The notes under the pieces were generated by a model. The model was not told the origin of the DNA and made no database searches. It saw only the letters and a list, made by a program, of their open reading frames with translations. A stretch of DNA of 64,000 nt. It comes from Amoebophrya sp. A120 (Eukaryota > Sar > Dinophyceae > Syndiniales > Amoebophryaceae). The position numbers and the translations under genes are program-made. The DNA is taken from positions 4,527,538-4,591,537 of the forward strand of contig CAJINV010000002.1 in assembly GCA_905178155.1 (NCBI GenBank). Reading direction: 5' to 3'. Positions 63,401 to 64,000 of this stretch are shown here, piece after piece. How positions within the stretch are numbered: the stretch's first letter is position 1; each line of letters begins with the position of its first letter.

Positions 63401-63877
63401 TTGTTCCGCCGCCCGCATCATCTTCAAAAAGGGCCACGTCATCATCCTCAGGAAGAAACAAAAAGCGCGGAAACAAGAAAGGAGGGGCCGCGACGGCGGG
63501 CGACGCGGCGGCCCAAGGGGGCAACGCGGCGGCCCAAGAACAGGCCAGGCGGGTGGATATGCATTGCAAATATGTCTGGGTCCGGAAGGATGCAAGTTTG
63601 TCATGCTTGTCTGGGATGACTCTTAAATCTGTGACGCATGAGCAGGAAAAGGGCCTCTTGCCTGTCATGCAAAAACGCAACTTGTCATGCGATAATCGAA
63701 ATACACGTCAGCGCAAAAACAAACTTGTGAAGATGCTTGGCTGCATACTGCAGTGTGCCCACAATTCGTAGATTTGCATCACAAGTTCCCAGACCCAGAC
63801 TACATATTTGCATTTGATAGTGGACAAGAAGATACCAAAGCCGGAATTGCGGGCCAACGACGACCTGGTGCTGACCT
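18095..63877 (+). CDS. Gene 2: giant membrane-anchored protein, at least 102 exons, 3' end outside the window
   Basis: The ATG at 18095 (context AAAAATGA) is the first after an in-frame TGA at 18056. The coding exons are the gaps between the listed elements, each element being removed with one copy of its duplication; they sum to 14791 bases (4930 codons plus one base) with no in-frame stop. Residues 5-27 (IYRIWVGVGIIAVVITSIRL) form a single N-terminal membrane anchor. Then come acidic Ser/Thr/Glu-rich regions, Glu/Lys coiled coils (about 1665-1790), Lys/Arg-rich blocks, a Cys-rich segment (about 3145-3180), two hydrophobic segments (about 3815-3840 and 4010-4040) and His-rich tracts. Introns occupy about 68 percent of the span. 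The family is unknown; the protein continues past the right edge. Confidence 0.8.
18470..18621 (+). mobile_element. Introner family G
   Basis: This 152-bp copy lies between ATCAC duplicates; phase 0 join of YHH to DHEHDA. Confidence 0.95.
18892..19052 (-). mobile_element. Introner family A
   Basis: This 161-bp reverse copy has TSD GCTGA/GCTAA and an eroded right end. Confidence 0.85.
19058..20410 (+). CDS. Gene 2 exon 3, acidic low-complexity
   Basis: This 1353-base exon encodes about residues 214-664. It is acidic and rich in Ser, Thr, Ala and Gln with a helical tail (TEEIEALVDDYQLKKEFDQM). It is the longest uninterrupted exon of gene 2. Confidence 0.85.
20411..20561 (+). mobile_element. 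Introner family G
   Basis: This 151-bp copy lies between GATGT duplicates. Confidence 0.95.
20592..20748 (-). mobile_element. Introner family A
   Basis: This 157-bp reverse copy lies between CAGTG duplicates. Confidence 0.95.
20926..21203. mobile_element. Introner family B
   Basis: This 278-bp copy begins TAC instead of TAT; TSD is AGGAT. Confidence 0.9.
21350..21500 (-). mobile_element. Introner family A
   Basis: This 151-bp reverse copy lies between AAACG duplicates. Confidence 0.95.
21572..21749. mobile_element. Introner family A, divergent
   Basis: This 178-bp copy begins TACGCAATGC; TSD is CTTCT. The body differs from the usual family A interior. Confidence 0.9.
21978..22247. mobile_element. 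Introner family B, divergent
   Basis: This 270-bp copy has TSD AGCAA/AGGAA; its right terminus has lost part of the family B motif. Confidence 0.85.
22375..22638. mobile_element. Introner family B
   Basis: This 264-bp copy lies between AGGAT duplicates. Confidence 0.95.
22819..22968 (+). mobile_element. Introner family A
   Basis: This 150-bp copy has TSD CATGG/CATCG. Confidence 0.9.
22987..23477. mobile_element. Introner family D carrying a nested family B copy
   Basis: The family D element has TSD GAGTA at 22982-22986 and 23478-23482. A family B copy sits two bases inside its left end. Removing everything keeps frame (MDMDEY to VTNTIAK). Confidence 0.85.
22989..23253. mobile_element. Introner family B nested in family D
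   Basis: This 265-bp copy has TSD GTATA at 22984-22988 and 23254-23258, a duplication that straddles the exon/family D boundary. Confidence 0.9.
23510..23745. mobile_element. Introner family I
   Basis: This 236-bp copy has TSD GAACA/GAAAA. Confidence 0.9.
23818..24026. mobile_element. Introner family H
   Basis: This 209-bp copy lies between GTACA duplicates. Confidence 0.95.
24115..24325. mobile_element. Introner family I
   Basis: This 211-bp copy lies between GATTT duplicates. Confidence 0.95.
24453..24597 (-). mobile_element. Introner family A
   Basis: This 145-bp reverse copy lies between CACCA duplicates. Confidence 0.95.
25004..25158 (+). mobile_element. Introner family A
   Basis: This 155-bp copy lies between ACCCG duplicates. 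Confidence 0.95.
25540..26517. mobile_element. Long TIR element 1 with 40-bp flanking repeat
   Basis: The element is 978 bp and starts TATAGCGTCGTAAAAGTTGT; its end is the inverted copy, and the match extends about 65-70 bp with few mismatches. It is flanked by an identical 40-bp exon segment (25499-25538 and 26518-26557), not by a 5-bp duplication. The interior is GC-rich and shows no credible protein. Confidence 0.85.
26569..27303. mobile_element. Long TIR element 2 with 41-bp flanking repeat
   Basis: The element is about 735 bp. Its left end AGGCCCTAAAAAATCCATCT matches its right end inverted over about 45 bp with several mismatches. It is flanked by a 41-bp exon segment (26528-26568 and 27304-27344, one mismatch). 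Its termini are unrelated to element 1, although it sits in the same exon segment. Confidence 0.8.
27334..27966 (+). CDS. Gene 2 exon 18, after the long-repeat elements
   Basis: Exon 17 ends SLVEIEDEEDAES at 25538, and this exon continues AFDVDLDAGLEDIAEQKEEG in the same frame. The exon segment that flanks the two long elements occurs three times in the DNA, but only one copy is needed in the protein. Confidence 0.75.
27967..28209. mobile_element. Introner family E
   Basis: This 243-bp copy begins TGT instead of TAT; TSD is GACGA. Confidence 0.9.
28300..28473. mobile_element. Introner family M
   Basis: This 174-bp copy lies between AGGCA duplicates. Confidence 0.9.
28709..29032. mobile_element. 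Introner family D
   Basis: This 324-bp copy lies between CCCTG duplicates. Confidence 0.95.
29077..29441. mobile_element. Introner family J
   Basis: This 365-bp copy lies between AAACC duplicates. Confidence 0.95.
29447..29828 (+). CDS. Gene 2 exon 22, coiled coil
   Basis: The exon encodes about residues 1665-1791, with a Glu/Lys/Ala heptad-like helix (EEKLVAAEQAIEEEKLQLDE) and then RRRIIEKEAALANQLEEDQD. It passes into a Lys/Arg cluster in exon 23 (RRRKKKRKKQ), which could be a nuclear or membrane-surface basic patch. Confidence 0.8.
29829..29986 (-). mobile_element. Introner family A
   Basis: This 158-bp reverse copy has TSD AAGAA/AAGCA. Confidence 0.9.
30072..30328. mobile_element. Introner family B
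   Basis: This 257-bp copy begins GAT instead of TAT; flanks CACAG/GGCAG are a decayed duplication, frame kept. Confidence 0.8.
30405..30670. mobile_element. Introner family E
   Basis: This 266-bp copy lies between CTCGA duplicates. Confidence 0.95.
30693..30944. mobile_element. Introner family B
   Basis: This 252-bp copy lies between TGGGT duplicates and is closely similar to the copy at 10429-10680. Confidence 0.95.
30973..31189. mobile_element. Introner family H
   Basis: This 217-bp copy lies between TCCGT duplicates. Confidence 0.95.
31280..31490. mobile_element. Introner family F
   Basis: This 211-bp copy has TSD AACGG/AGCGG. Confidence 0.9.
31561..31850. mobile_element. Introner family C
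   Basis: This 290-bp copy ends ACG instead of ATA; TSD is CGGCA. Confidence 0.9.
31892..32153. mobile_element. Introner family B
   Basis: This 262-bp copy lies between TGACC duplicates. Confidence 0.95.
32280..32574. mobile_element. Introner family C
   Basis: This 295-bp copy ends ATG; TSD is CCACA. It is closely similar to the copy at 12627-12904. Confidence 0.9.
32580..32764 (+). CDS. Gene 2 exon 31, probable folded region
   Basis: Sequence of mixed composition (IFRIHLDMLYGQGFAPIDAL, GGVLDLMGLLFQLSMNAAVF) suggests a helical globular or membrane-associated domain. Exons 26-34 on either side have the same character (FMQEYMGSAFTDYVPPALQA, WITMGMHLGARMPVLDLHTH). The domain is not recognised. 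Confidence 0.75.
32765..32915 (+). mobile_element. Introner family G
   Basis: This 151-bp copy lies between TTGAC duplicates. Confidence 0.95.
32967..33111 (+). mobile_element. Introner family A
   Basis: This 145-bp copy lies between GTTTA duplicates. Confidence 0.95.
33150..33475. mobile_element. Introner family D
   Basis: This 326-bp copy lies between TTCGG duplicates. Confidence 0.95.
33677..33852 (+). other. Canonical GT-AG spliceosomal intron
   Basis: The exon ends GGAAG, the 176-base intron starts GTACTATAAC and ends with a T-rich tract, TTACACAG, and the next exon starts GTACCACC. Removal keeps frame (THDIGR to YHQWHND). It has no inverted termini. It is the only coding-region intron in the window with ordinary splice sites. 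Confidence 0.8.
33946..34722. mobile_element. Long TIR element 3 with 37-bp flanking repeat
   Basis: The left end (TACAGCTTGGATGGCCATTA from 33954) matches the right end inverted (up to 34721) over about 60 bp with mismatches. Exon-derived direct repeats of 37 bp flank it (33909-33945 and 34723-34759, three mismatches). Removing 33946-34759 keeps frame (EKQKHKSQA to KTALPFSV). Exact borders are uncertain because inverted and direct repeats overlap. The interior holds a perfect hairpin at 34279-34317. Confidence 0.7.
34880..35191. mobile_element. Introner family D
   Basis: This 312-bp copy lies between GGGGC duplicates. Confidence 0.95.
35427..35681. mobile_element. Introner family B
   Basis: This 255-bp copy lies between TTGGG duplicates. 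Confidence 0.95.
35687..35953 (+). CDS. Gene 2 exon 38
   Basis: The exon encodes a well-mixed helical sequence (FWDVVFFSKQLGLVDGLQDK, VQSLFVPLAEKLDEFLVKYT). It joins exon 37 at LLIW to EAEDES and exon 39 at RLKGW to RSYYDAKP. Confidence 0.8.
35954..36109 (+). mobile_element. Introner family A
   Basis: This 156-bp copy lies between CTGGC duplicates. Confidence 0.95.
36171..36319 (+). mobile_element. Introner family A
   Basis: This 149-bp copy has flanks CGGTG/CTGTC, a decayed duplication; frame is kept (EDPV to QANCDF). Confidence 0.85.
36366..36662. mobile_element. Introner family C
   Basis: This 297-bp copy has TSD GTGTG/GTGCG. Confidence 0.9.
36696..36934. mobile_element. Introner family E
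   Basis: This 239-bp copy lies between CGAAC duplicates. Confidence 0.95.
37069..37376. mobile_element. Introner family C
   Basis: This 308-bp copy has TSD CGGCC/CGGCA. Confidence 0.9.
37393..37699. mobile_element. Introner family J
   Basis: This 307-bp copy has TSD CTGTT/CTATT; the exon before it is only 11 nt. Confidence 0.9.
37767..37936. mobile_element. Introner family A, divergent
   Basis: This 170-bp copy lies between GCTCA duplicates. Confidence 0.95.
38089..38253 (+). mobile_element. Introner family A
   Basis: This 165-bp copy has TSD CCCGT/CCCCT. Confidence 0.9.
38306..38637. mobile_element. Introner family D
   Basis: This 332-bp copy lies between CCGTG duplicates. Confidence 0.95.
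38687..38892. mobile_element. Introner family N (single copy)
   Basis: This 206-bp element begins TATCAAACAGAAAAAAATCG and ends in an imperfect inverted copy. Flanks GGACG/ACACG are a decayed duplication; frame is kept (DGSGR to PRIALHK). Confidence 0.75.
38969..39233. mobile_element. Introner family B
   Basis: This 265-bp copy lies between GTCCC duplicates. Confidence 0.95.
39291..40272 (+). mobile_element. Introner family A carrying a nested long element
   Basis: The family A copy has TSD CGACA at 39286-39290 and 40273-40277, and is split by the element at 39380-40202. Without it the copy would be about 154 bp. Confidence 0.9.
39380..40202. mobile_element. Long TAT/ATA element nested in family A
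   Basis: The element is 823 bp, begins TATCAAATGATAAAAGTACT and ends in its inverted copy, with TIRs of about 60 bp. TSD is CCTTA at 39375-39379 and 40203-40207, inside the introner. Near its ends it has a second inverted pair around GCTTAGCTA/TAGCTAAGC. No coding frame is evident. Confidence 0.9.
40430..40699. mobile_element. Introner family B
   Basis: This 270-bp copy lies between GAAGA duplicates. Confidence 0.95.
40768..41044. mobile_element. Introner family B
   Basis: This 277-bp copy lies between CTTCC duplicates. Confidence 0.95.
41050..41492 (+). CDS. Gene 2 exon 52
   Basis: The exon begins RLHNVNDDYVSTRHMNWHRK, passes through a long acidic Glu/Asn/Ser/Thr region and ends in an amphipathic Ala-rich helix (AEGLRRGAEGAEKIKGHAEG). 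It is followed directly by a family C introner with TSD GCGAC. Confidence 0.8.
41493..41771. mobile_element. Introner family C
   Basis: This 279-bp copy lies between GCGAC duplicates. Confidence 0.95.
41829..42083. mobile_element. Introner family L
   Basis: This 255-bp copy lies between GGGCA duplicates. Confidence 0.95.
42138..42277 (+). mobile_element. Introner family A
   Basis: This 140-bp copy ends ATC; TSD is AAAGC/AACGC. Confidence 0.85.
42332..42548 (+). mobile_element. Introner family O
   Basis: This 217-bp copy begins TGT; TSD is AAGTG/AGGTG. Confidence 0.85.
42585..42701. mobile_element. Introner family K
   Basis: This 117-bp copy has TSD GCAGC/GGAGC. Confidence 0.85.
42792..43049. 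mobile_element. Introner family E
   Basis: This 258-bp copy carries three extra A after the usual CCATA end; TSD is ACATC. Confidence 0.85.
43183..43346. mobile_element. Introner family M
   Basis: This 164-bp copy lies between TCGGG duplicates. Confidence 0.95.
43451..43716. mobile_element. Introner family B
   Basis: This 266-bp copy lies between GGCGG duplicates; its body is inverted relative to the copy at 20926. Confidence 0.95.
43782..44035. mobile_element. Introner family B
   Basis: This 254-bp copy lies between CACCA duplicates. Confidence 0.95.
44118..44271 (-). mobile_element. Introner family A
   Basis: This 154-bp reverse copy lies between TGAAA duplicates. Confidence 0.95.
44277..44544 (+). 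CDS. Gene 2 exon 62, Ala/Lys helix
   Basis: A continuous charged helix is predicted from the composition (ALMSKAGALKNKVLKKAGTK, AKEKLRAVLEHKVFEEAHDA). It is probably a coiled coil or lipid-facing amphipathic helix. Residues are about 3007-3095. Confidence 0.8.
44545..44819. mobile_element. Introner family B
   Basis: This 275-bp copy lies between CGTGC duplicates; its body is inverted relative to the copy at 20926. Confidence 0.95.
44894..45045 (+). mobile_element. Introner family G
   Basis: This 152-bp copy lies between GGGCA duplicates and is nearly identical to the copy at 20411. Confidence 0.95.
45077..45384. mobile_element. Introner family J
   Basis: This 308-bp copy lies between CGCTC duplicates. 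Confidence 0.95.
45434..45576 (+). mobile_element. Introner family A
   Basis: This 143-bp copy lies between GGGCT duplicates. Confidence 0.95.
45582..45997 (+). CDS. Gene 2 exon 66, Cys-rich segment
   Basis: Near its start this exon encodes CEDECDPKPSCWTKCF, then DDYCVHTLITHCCF: seven cysteines and two histidines within about 35 residues, while the rest of the gene is Cys-poor. The spacing could support disulfides or metal binding, but matches no motif I know. The remainder is polar, ending NNKISWL before a family A introner. Confidence 0.8.
45998..46157 (+). mobile_element. Introner family A
   Basis: This 160-bp copy lies between GCTCT duplicates. Confidence 0.95.
46202..46454. mobile_element. 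Introner family B
   Basis: This 253-bp copy lies between CACGC duplicates. Confidence 0.95.
46600..46902. mobile_element. Introner family F, enlarged
   Basis: This 303-bp copy has TSD TTGGA/TTGGT and an extra segment after its left terminus relative to other F copies. Confidence 0.85.
47178..47344 (+). mobile_element. Introner family A
   Basis: This 167-bp copy lies between TGCTA duplicates. Confidence 0.95.
47473..47787. mobile_element. Introner family C
   Basis: This 315-bp copy ends ATG; TSD is CGAAA. Confidence 0.9.
47857..48121. mobile_element. Introner family B
   Basis: This 265-bp copy lies between GCACA duplicates. Confidence 0.95.
48169..48384. mobile_element. Introner family F
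   Basis: This 216-bp copy lies between GCAGG duplicates. Confidence 0.95.
48390..48953 (+). CDS. Gene 2 exon 73
   Basis: The exon encodes about residues 3507-3695: an acidic Ser-rich stretch, a strongly basic run (GRGKNKKKKKKPRF), and a second Cys cluster (EECLTYRDLYSVCDQGTVHC) just before the giant introner. The join is AIANVGA to EATFDETTG. Confidence 0.8.
49257..49575. repeat. GC-rich satellite, first block
   Basis: About three to four units of roughly 90-100 bp carry the core ACGCGGGGACCGAGTCCCCG and the phrase GGCCTAGGGCTTTCGCCCC. The first unit is the most divergent. Confidence 0.85.
49590..50760. other. GC-rich spacer within the giant introner
   Basis: This stretch separates the two satellite blocks. 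It is GC-rich, has open frames on both strands by composition only, and contains a short AT-richer array at 50230-50410. No gene is supported. Confidence 0.5.
50230..50410. repeat. Short tandem array of TTTAGCAGG-like units
   Basis: The words TTTTTAGCAGG, TTTTTAGCACCCAAA and AATAGCAG recur about a dozen times with variable spacing. Confidence 0.8.
50761..52650. repeat. GC-rich satellite, main block
   Basis: About 20 tandem units of roughly 92-105 bp, highly similar. Each contains a perfect inverted repeat CGCGGGGAC-CGA-GTCCCCGCG and AGCTGGCCCCTAGGCCATGA. Unit length varies by small insertions such as CAGTCAC or CCCC. Confidence 0.95.
52686..52975. repeat. GGGGTGTGTC/TATGTC array with inverted copies
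   Basis: Units such as CCGGGGTGTGTCCGAAAGTC and TCTGGGGTATGT repeat at 52690-52862, and inverted copies (ACACACCCCCGAAC) follow at 52930-52968, so the flanks can pair as a long hairpin. Confidence 0.8.
53155..53416. mobile_element. Introner family B
   Basis: This 262-bp copy has TSD CAGCC/CAGTC. Confidence 0.9.
53422..53806 (+). CDS. Gene 2 exon 75 with hydrophobic segment
   Basis: The exon reads TWLAISHVLKKQNVYSISHM at the start, has a basic helical middle (RVWALGKQRFGRRAFEKYLG) and ends in a hydrophobic stretch (LVFKFALSFVGAAVLL) that is long enough for a membrane helix when joined to the preceding YTILLSIMEE. About residues 3711-3839. Confidence 0.8.
53807..54071. mobile_element. Introner family B
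   Basis: This 265-bp copy ends ATT; TSD is GCTGG. Confidence 0.9.
54119..54359. mobile_element. Introner family E
   Basis: This 241-bp copy lies between CGGCA duplicates. Confidence 0.95.
54401..54672. mobile_element. Introner family B
   Basis: This 272-bp copy lies between CAATG duplicates. Confidence 0.95.
54723..54874 (+). mobile_element. Introner family A
   Basis: This 152-bp copy lies between CCACC duplicates. Confidence 0.95.
55009..55158 (+). mobile_element. Introner family A
   Basis: This 150-bp copy lies between CCCCC duplicates. Confidence 0.95.
55203..55485. mobile_element. Introner family C
   Basis: This 283-bp copy lies between CGGGG duplicates. Confidence 0.95.
55602..55753 (-). 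mobile_element. Introner family G, reverse orientation
   Basis: This 152-bp copy lies between GAAGG duplicates. It begins with the reverse complement of the usual right end (TATCCACCGTAAATTTCC) and ends with that of the usual left end (AAATTTGTATTGCATA). Confidence 0.95.
55759..56064 (+). CDS. Gene 2 exon 82 with membrane helix
   Basis: The core (GLPVPILTGITWVSVLIAVS) is a clear hydrophobic segment of about 30 residues flanked by a basic tail (RSGFRSIRKRVHL). With exon 75 it suggests a second membrane-spanning region of the protein. About residues 3973-4075. Confidence 0.8.
56065..56323. mobile_element. Introner family B
   Basis: This 259-bp copy lies between CCTCC duplicates. Confidence 0.95.
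56364..56604. mobile_element. Introner family F
   Basis: This 241-bp copy lies between GGAAC duplicates. Confidence 0.95.
56642..56909. mobile_element. Introner family B
   Basis: This 268-bp copy lies between CCACA duplicates. Confidence 0.95.
56944..57209. mobile_element. Introner family B
   Basis: This 266-bp copy ends ATC; TSD is AACTG. Confidence 0.9.
57260..57489. mobile_element. Introner family F
   Basis: This 230-bp copy lies between CTTCA duplicates. Confidence 0.95.
57495..57612 (+). CDS. Gene 2 exon 87, His/Lys-rich
   Basis: The exon begins KHHKHKKYHKHLSRKKQQ, continuing a His-rich character that starts in exons 80-86 (PHPHHD, TRHHEYD, FHHEAKHF). Such tracts can bind metal or be pH-responsive; nothing further can be inferred. 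Confidence 0.8.
57613..57906. mobile_element. Introner family C
   Basis: This 294-bp copy has flanks GATGG/GGTGC, a decayed duplication; frame is kept (EEDFDG to GPVRGF). Confidence 0.85.
57998..58268. mobile_element. Introner family B
   Basis: This 271-bp copy lies between CTACC duplicates. Confidence 0.95.
58329..58581. mobile_element. Introner family L
   Basis: This 253-bp copy has TSD GAGCG/GAACG; its body is inverted relative to the copy at 41829. Confidence 0.9.
58662..58946. mobile_element. Introner family C
   Basis: This 285-bp copy lies between CGCGA duplicates. Confidence 0.95.
59022..59342. mobile_element. Introner family D
   Basis: This 321-bp copy lies between GCCGG duplicates. 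Confidence 0.95.
59348..60139 (+). CDS. Gene 2 exons 92-93, probable folded region
   Basis: Exon 92 (59348-59593) and exon 93 (59922-60139) encode mixed, globular-looking sequence (TTTLEELRRSYHKAAPVTLK, RLPLSIREFGTEDYVLHQIR; then AKFYVRKTRNAFQSEQAKAR). The start of exon 92 (LEELRRSYHKAA) is faintly reminiscent of J-domain helices, but the HPD tripeptide is absent, so I do not call one. Confidence 0.75.
59594..59916. mobile_element. Introner family D
   Basis: This 323-bp copy ends ATG; TSD is GCAAC. Confidence 0.9.
60140..60403. mobile_element. Introner family B
   Basis: This 264-bp copy lies between GCACA duplicates. Confidence 0.95.
60443..60720. mobile_element. Introner family C
   Basis: This 278-bp copy lies between CTTTC duplicates. 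Confidence 0.95.
60801..61020. mobile_element. Introner family H
   Basis: This 220-bp copy has flanks AAAAA/GAAAA; the exact left border is blurred by an A run, frame kept. Confidence 0.85.
61026..61598 (+). CDS. Gene 2 exon 96, basic
   Basis: The exon is strongly basic (ETRRKNRKLRKKRGYLLVPH, ARRLQRERQKKERRGEPGSS) and contains a Pro/Phe motif used three times (FLEKPTVPRRR, FEKPHPL, FEKPMPI). It ends HNSIIEQILSYDEMEREIRV and joins WVQR to GTSAPAFDF. Confidence 0.8.
61599..61747 (+). mobile_element. Introner family A
   Basis: This 149-bp copy ends ACA; TSD is AGCGC. Confidence 0.9.
61824..62076. mobile_element. Introner family E
   Basis: This 253-bp copy lies between GGACA duplicates. Confidence 0.95.
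62129..62380. mobile_element. Introner family I
   Basis: This 252-bp copy ends ATG; TSD is CTCCG/CTCCA. It contains a perfect 39-nt hairpin (62234-62272) absent from the other I copies. Confidence 0.9.
62479..62698. mobile_element. Introner family F
   Basis: This 220-bp copy lies between GATTC duplicates. Confidence 0.95.
62756..62991. mobile_element. Introner family E
   Basis: This 236-bp copy lies between TCCAC duplicates. Confidence 0.95.
62997..63557 (+). CDS. Gene 2 exon 101
   Basis: The exon begins FLDLQPIEFCVVAFPTGIKF, continues with a Ser/Gln/Lys-rich linker, a helical block (FQVESKSIFSLSRYEASILL) and an Ala/Gly/Lys-rich end. Exon 102 (63825-63877, KKIPKPELRANDDLVLT) is the last complete exon before the window edge. 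Confidence 0.8.
63558..63819. mobile_element. Introner family B
   Basis: This 262-bp copy lies between GTGGA duplicates. Confidence 0.95.
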
Positions 63878-64000
63878 TATGAAAGCCTCAGGTTGGGAAT
63901 CCTCAGACTGAGAGTAGTTTGCAATGCAGAAAACCACTCCAGTTTAGGCCCCACTTCTAGGGAGCGCATGACAAATTTCCCGGGCGCTCAAAGCATGTCT
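63878..64000. mobile_element. Introner family J, cut by the window edge
   Basis: The left end TATGAAAGCCTCAGG follows GACCT (63873-63877), the expected left duplicate. The right end lies outside the window. Confidence 0.8.

Noticed and set aside
18095-63877. A CRISPR-like reading of the regularly spaced repeats
   Set aside because: The repeats are different families with inverted termini, both orientations and target duplications, and the spacers are in-frame coding exons.
18095-63877. Many minus-strand frames containing words like MTNL or CHAGLA
   Set aside because: They arise from the repeated TTTGTCATGC motif and other introner sequence translated in the wrong strand or frame.
1-64000. 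tRNA or rRNA genes
   Set aside because: I found no cloverleaf with the conserved B-box words and no rRNA-like conserved segment, though a by-eye search is not exhaustive.

Overview
This window looks like nuclear DNA of a protist whose genes are saturated with introner elements: short DNA-transposon-like units that are removed from transcripts as non-canonical introns. The closest match I know is the parasitic dinoflagellate Amoebophrya (Syndiniales), where invasive intronic elements with terminal inverted repeats, short direct repeats and non-GT-AG ends have been described. The assignment is inference; no marker gene or rRNA is present.

Layout, all on the + strand: (1) the 3' end of a gene (3-470) with one introner; (2) an intergenic stretch that becomes very GC-rich at about 2450-3480; (3) gene 1 (4251-14555), 11 exons and 10 introners, 7998 coding bases (2665 residues), with an N-terminal hydrophobic signal and long low-complexity regions; (4) an intergenic stretch holding a 1443-bp TIR element (15592-17034); (5) gene 2 (18095 to beyond 63877), at least 102 exons in this window, 14791 coding bases (4930 codons, no stop), with an N-terminal membrane anchor, acidic, Lys-rich, coiled-coil, Cys-rich and His-rich parts and two further hydrophobic segments. 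I recognise none of the three proteins by family.

I located 113 elements of one structural type: they begin TAT and end ATA (a few variants), have inverted termini and are flanked by a 5-bp target duplication. By their termini they fall into about 15 short families (A to O, my own labels) plus a few longer elements. Removing each element with one copy of its duplication keeps a single open frame through all 10 introns of gene 1 and every complete intron of gene 2. Exactly one intron (33677-33852) looks like an ordinary GT-AG spliceosomal intron. Three further TIR elements (25540-26517, 26569-27303, about 33946-34722) sit between much longer direct repeats of exon sequence (40, 41 and 37 bp). 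Some elements are nested, and one family A introner (48954-53102) has been swollen to 4.1 kb by a GC-rich satellite array.

Family key (terminal motif): A TGCAAAAGTATCGTACTCG; B ATGTCTGGGTCTGGAAG; C GTAAAAACGTCCCCACC; D GGAAAAATCCCCCCTCCCC; E TTCTCAAATGTTACATTCTC; F GTGCACAACTCCCCCTCCCC; G GTAAATTTCCCGTACATGTA; H AAGAAAAAAACGTTGTTAGT; I CGCAAGAAAAAACTGTTTCA; J GTGTCAGGATCGAAATTGTC; K CCACAGAAGAAAAACCCATC; L TATAACCCGCTCAGGT; M CACAGGAAAAAGTGTTATCG; N AAACAGAAAAAAATCGTCAC; O ACGAAAAAAGTGTTACAG. TSD means target-site duplication.
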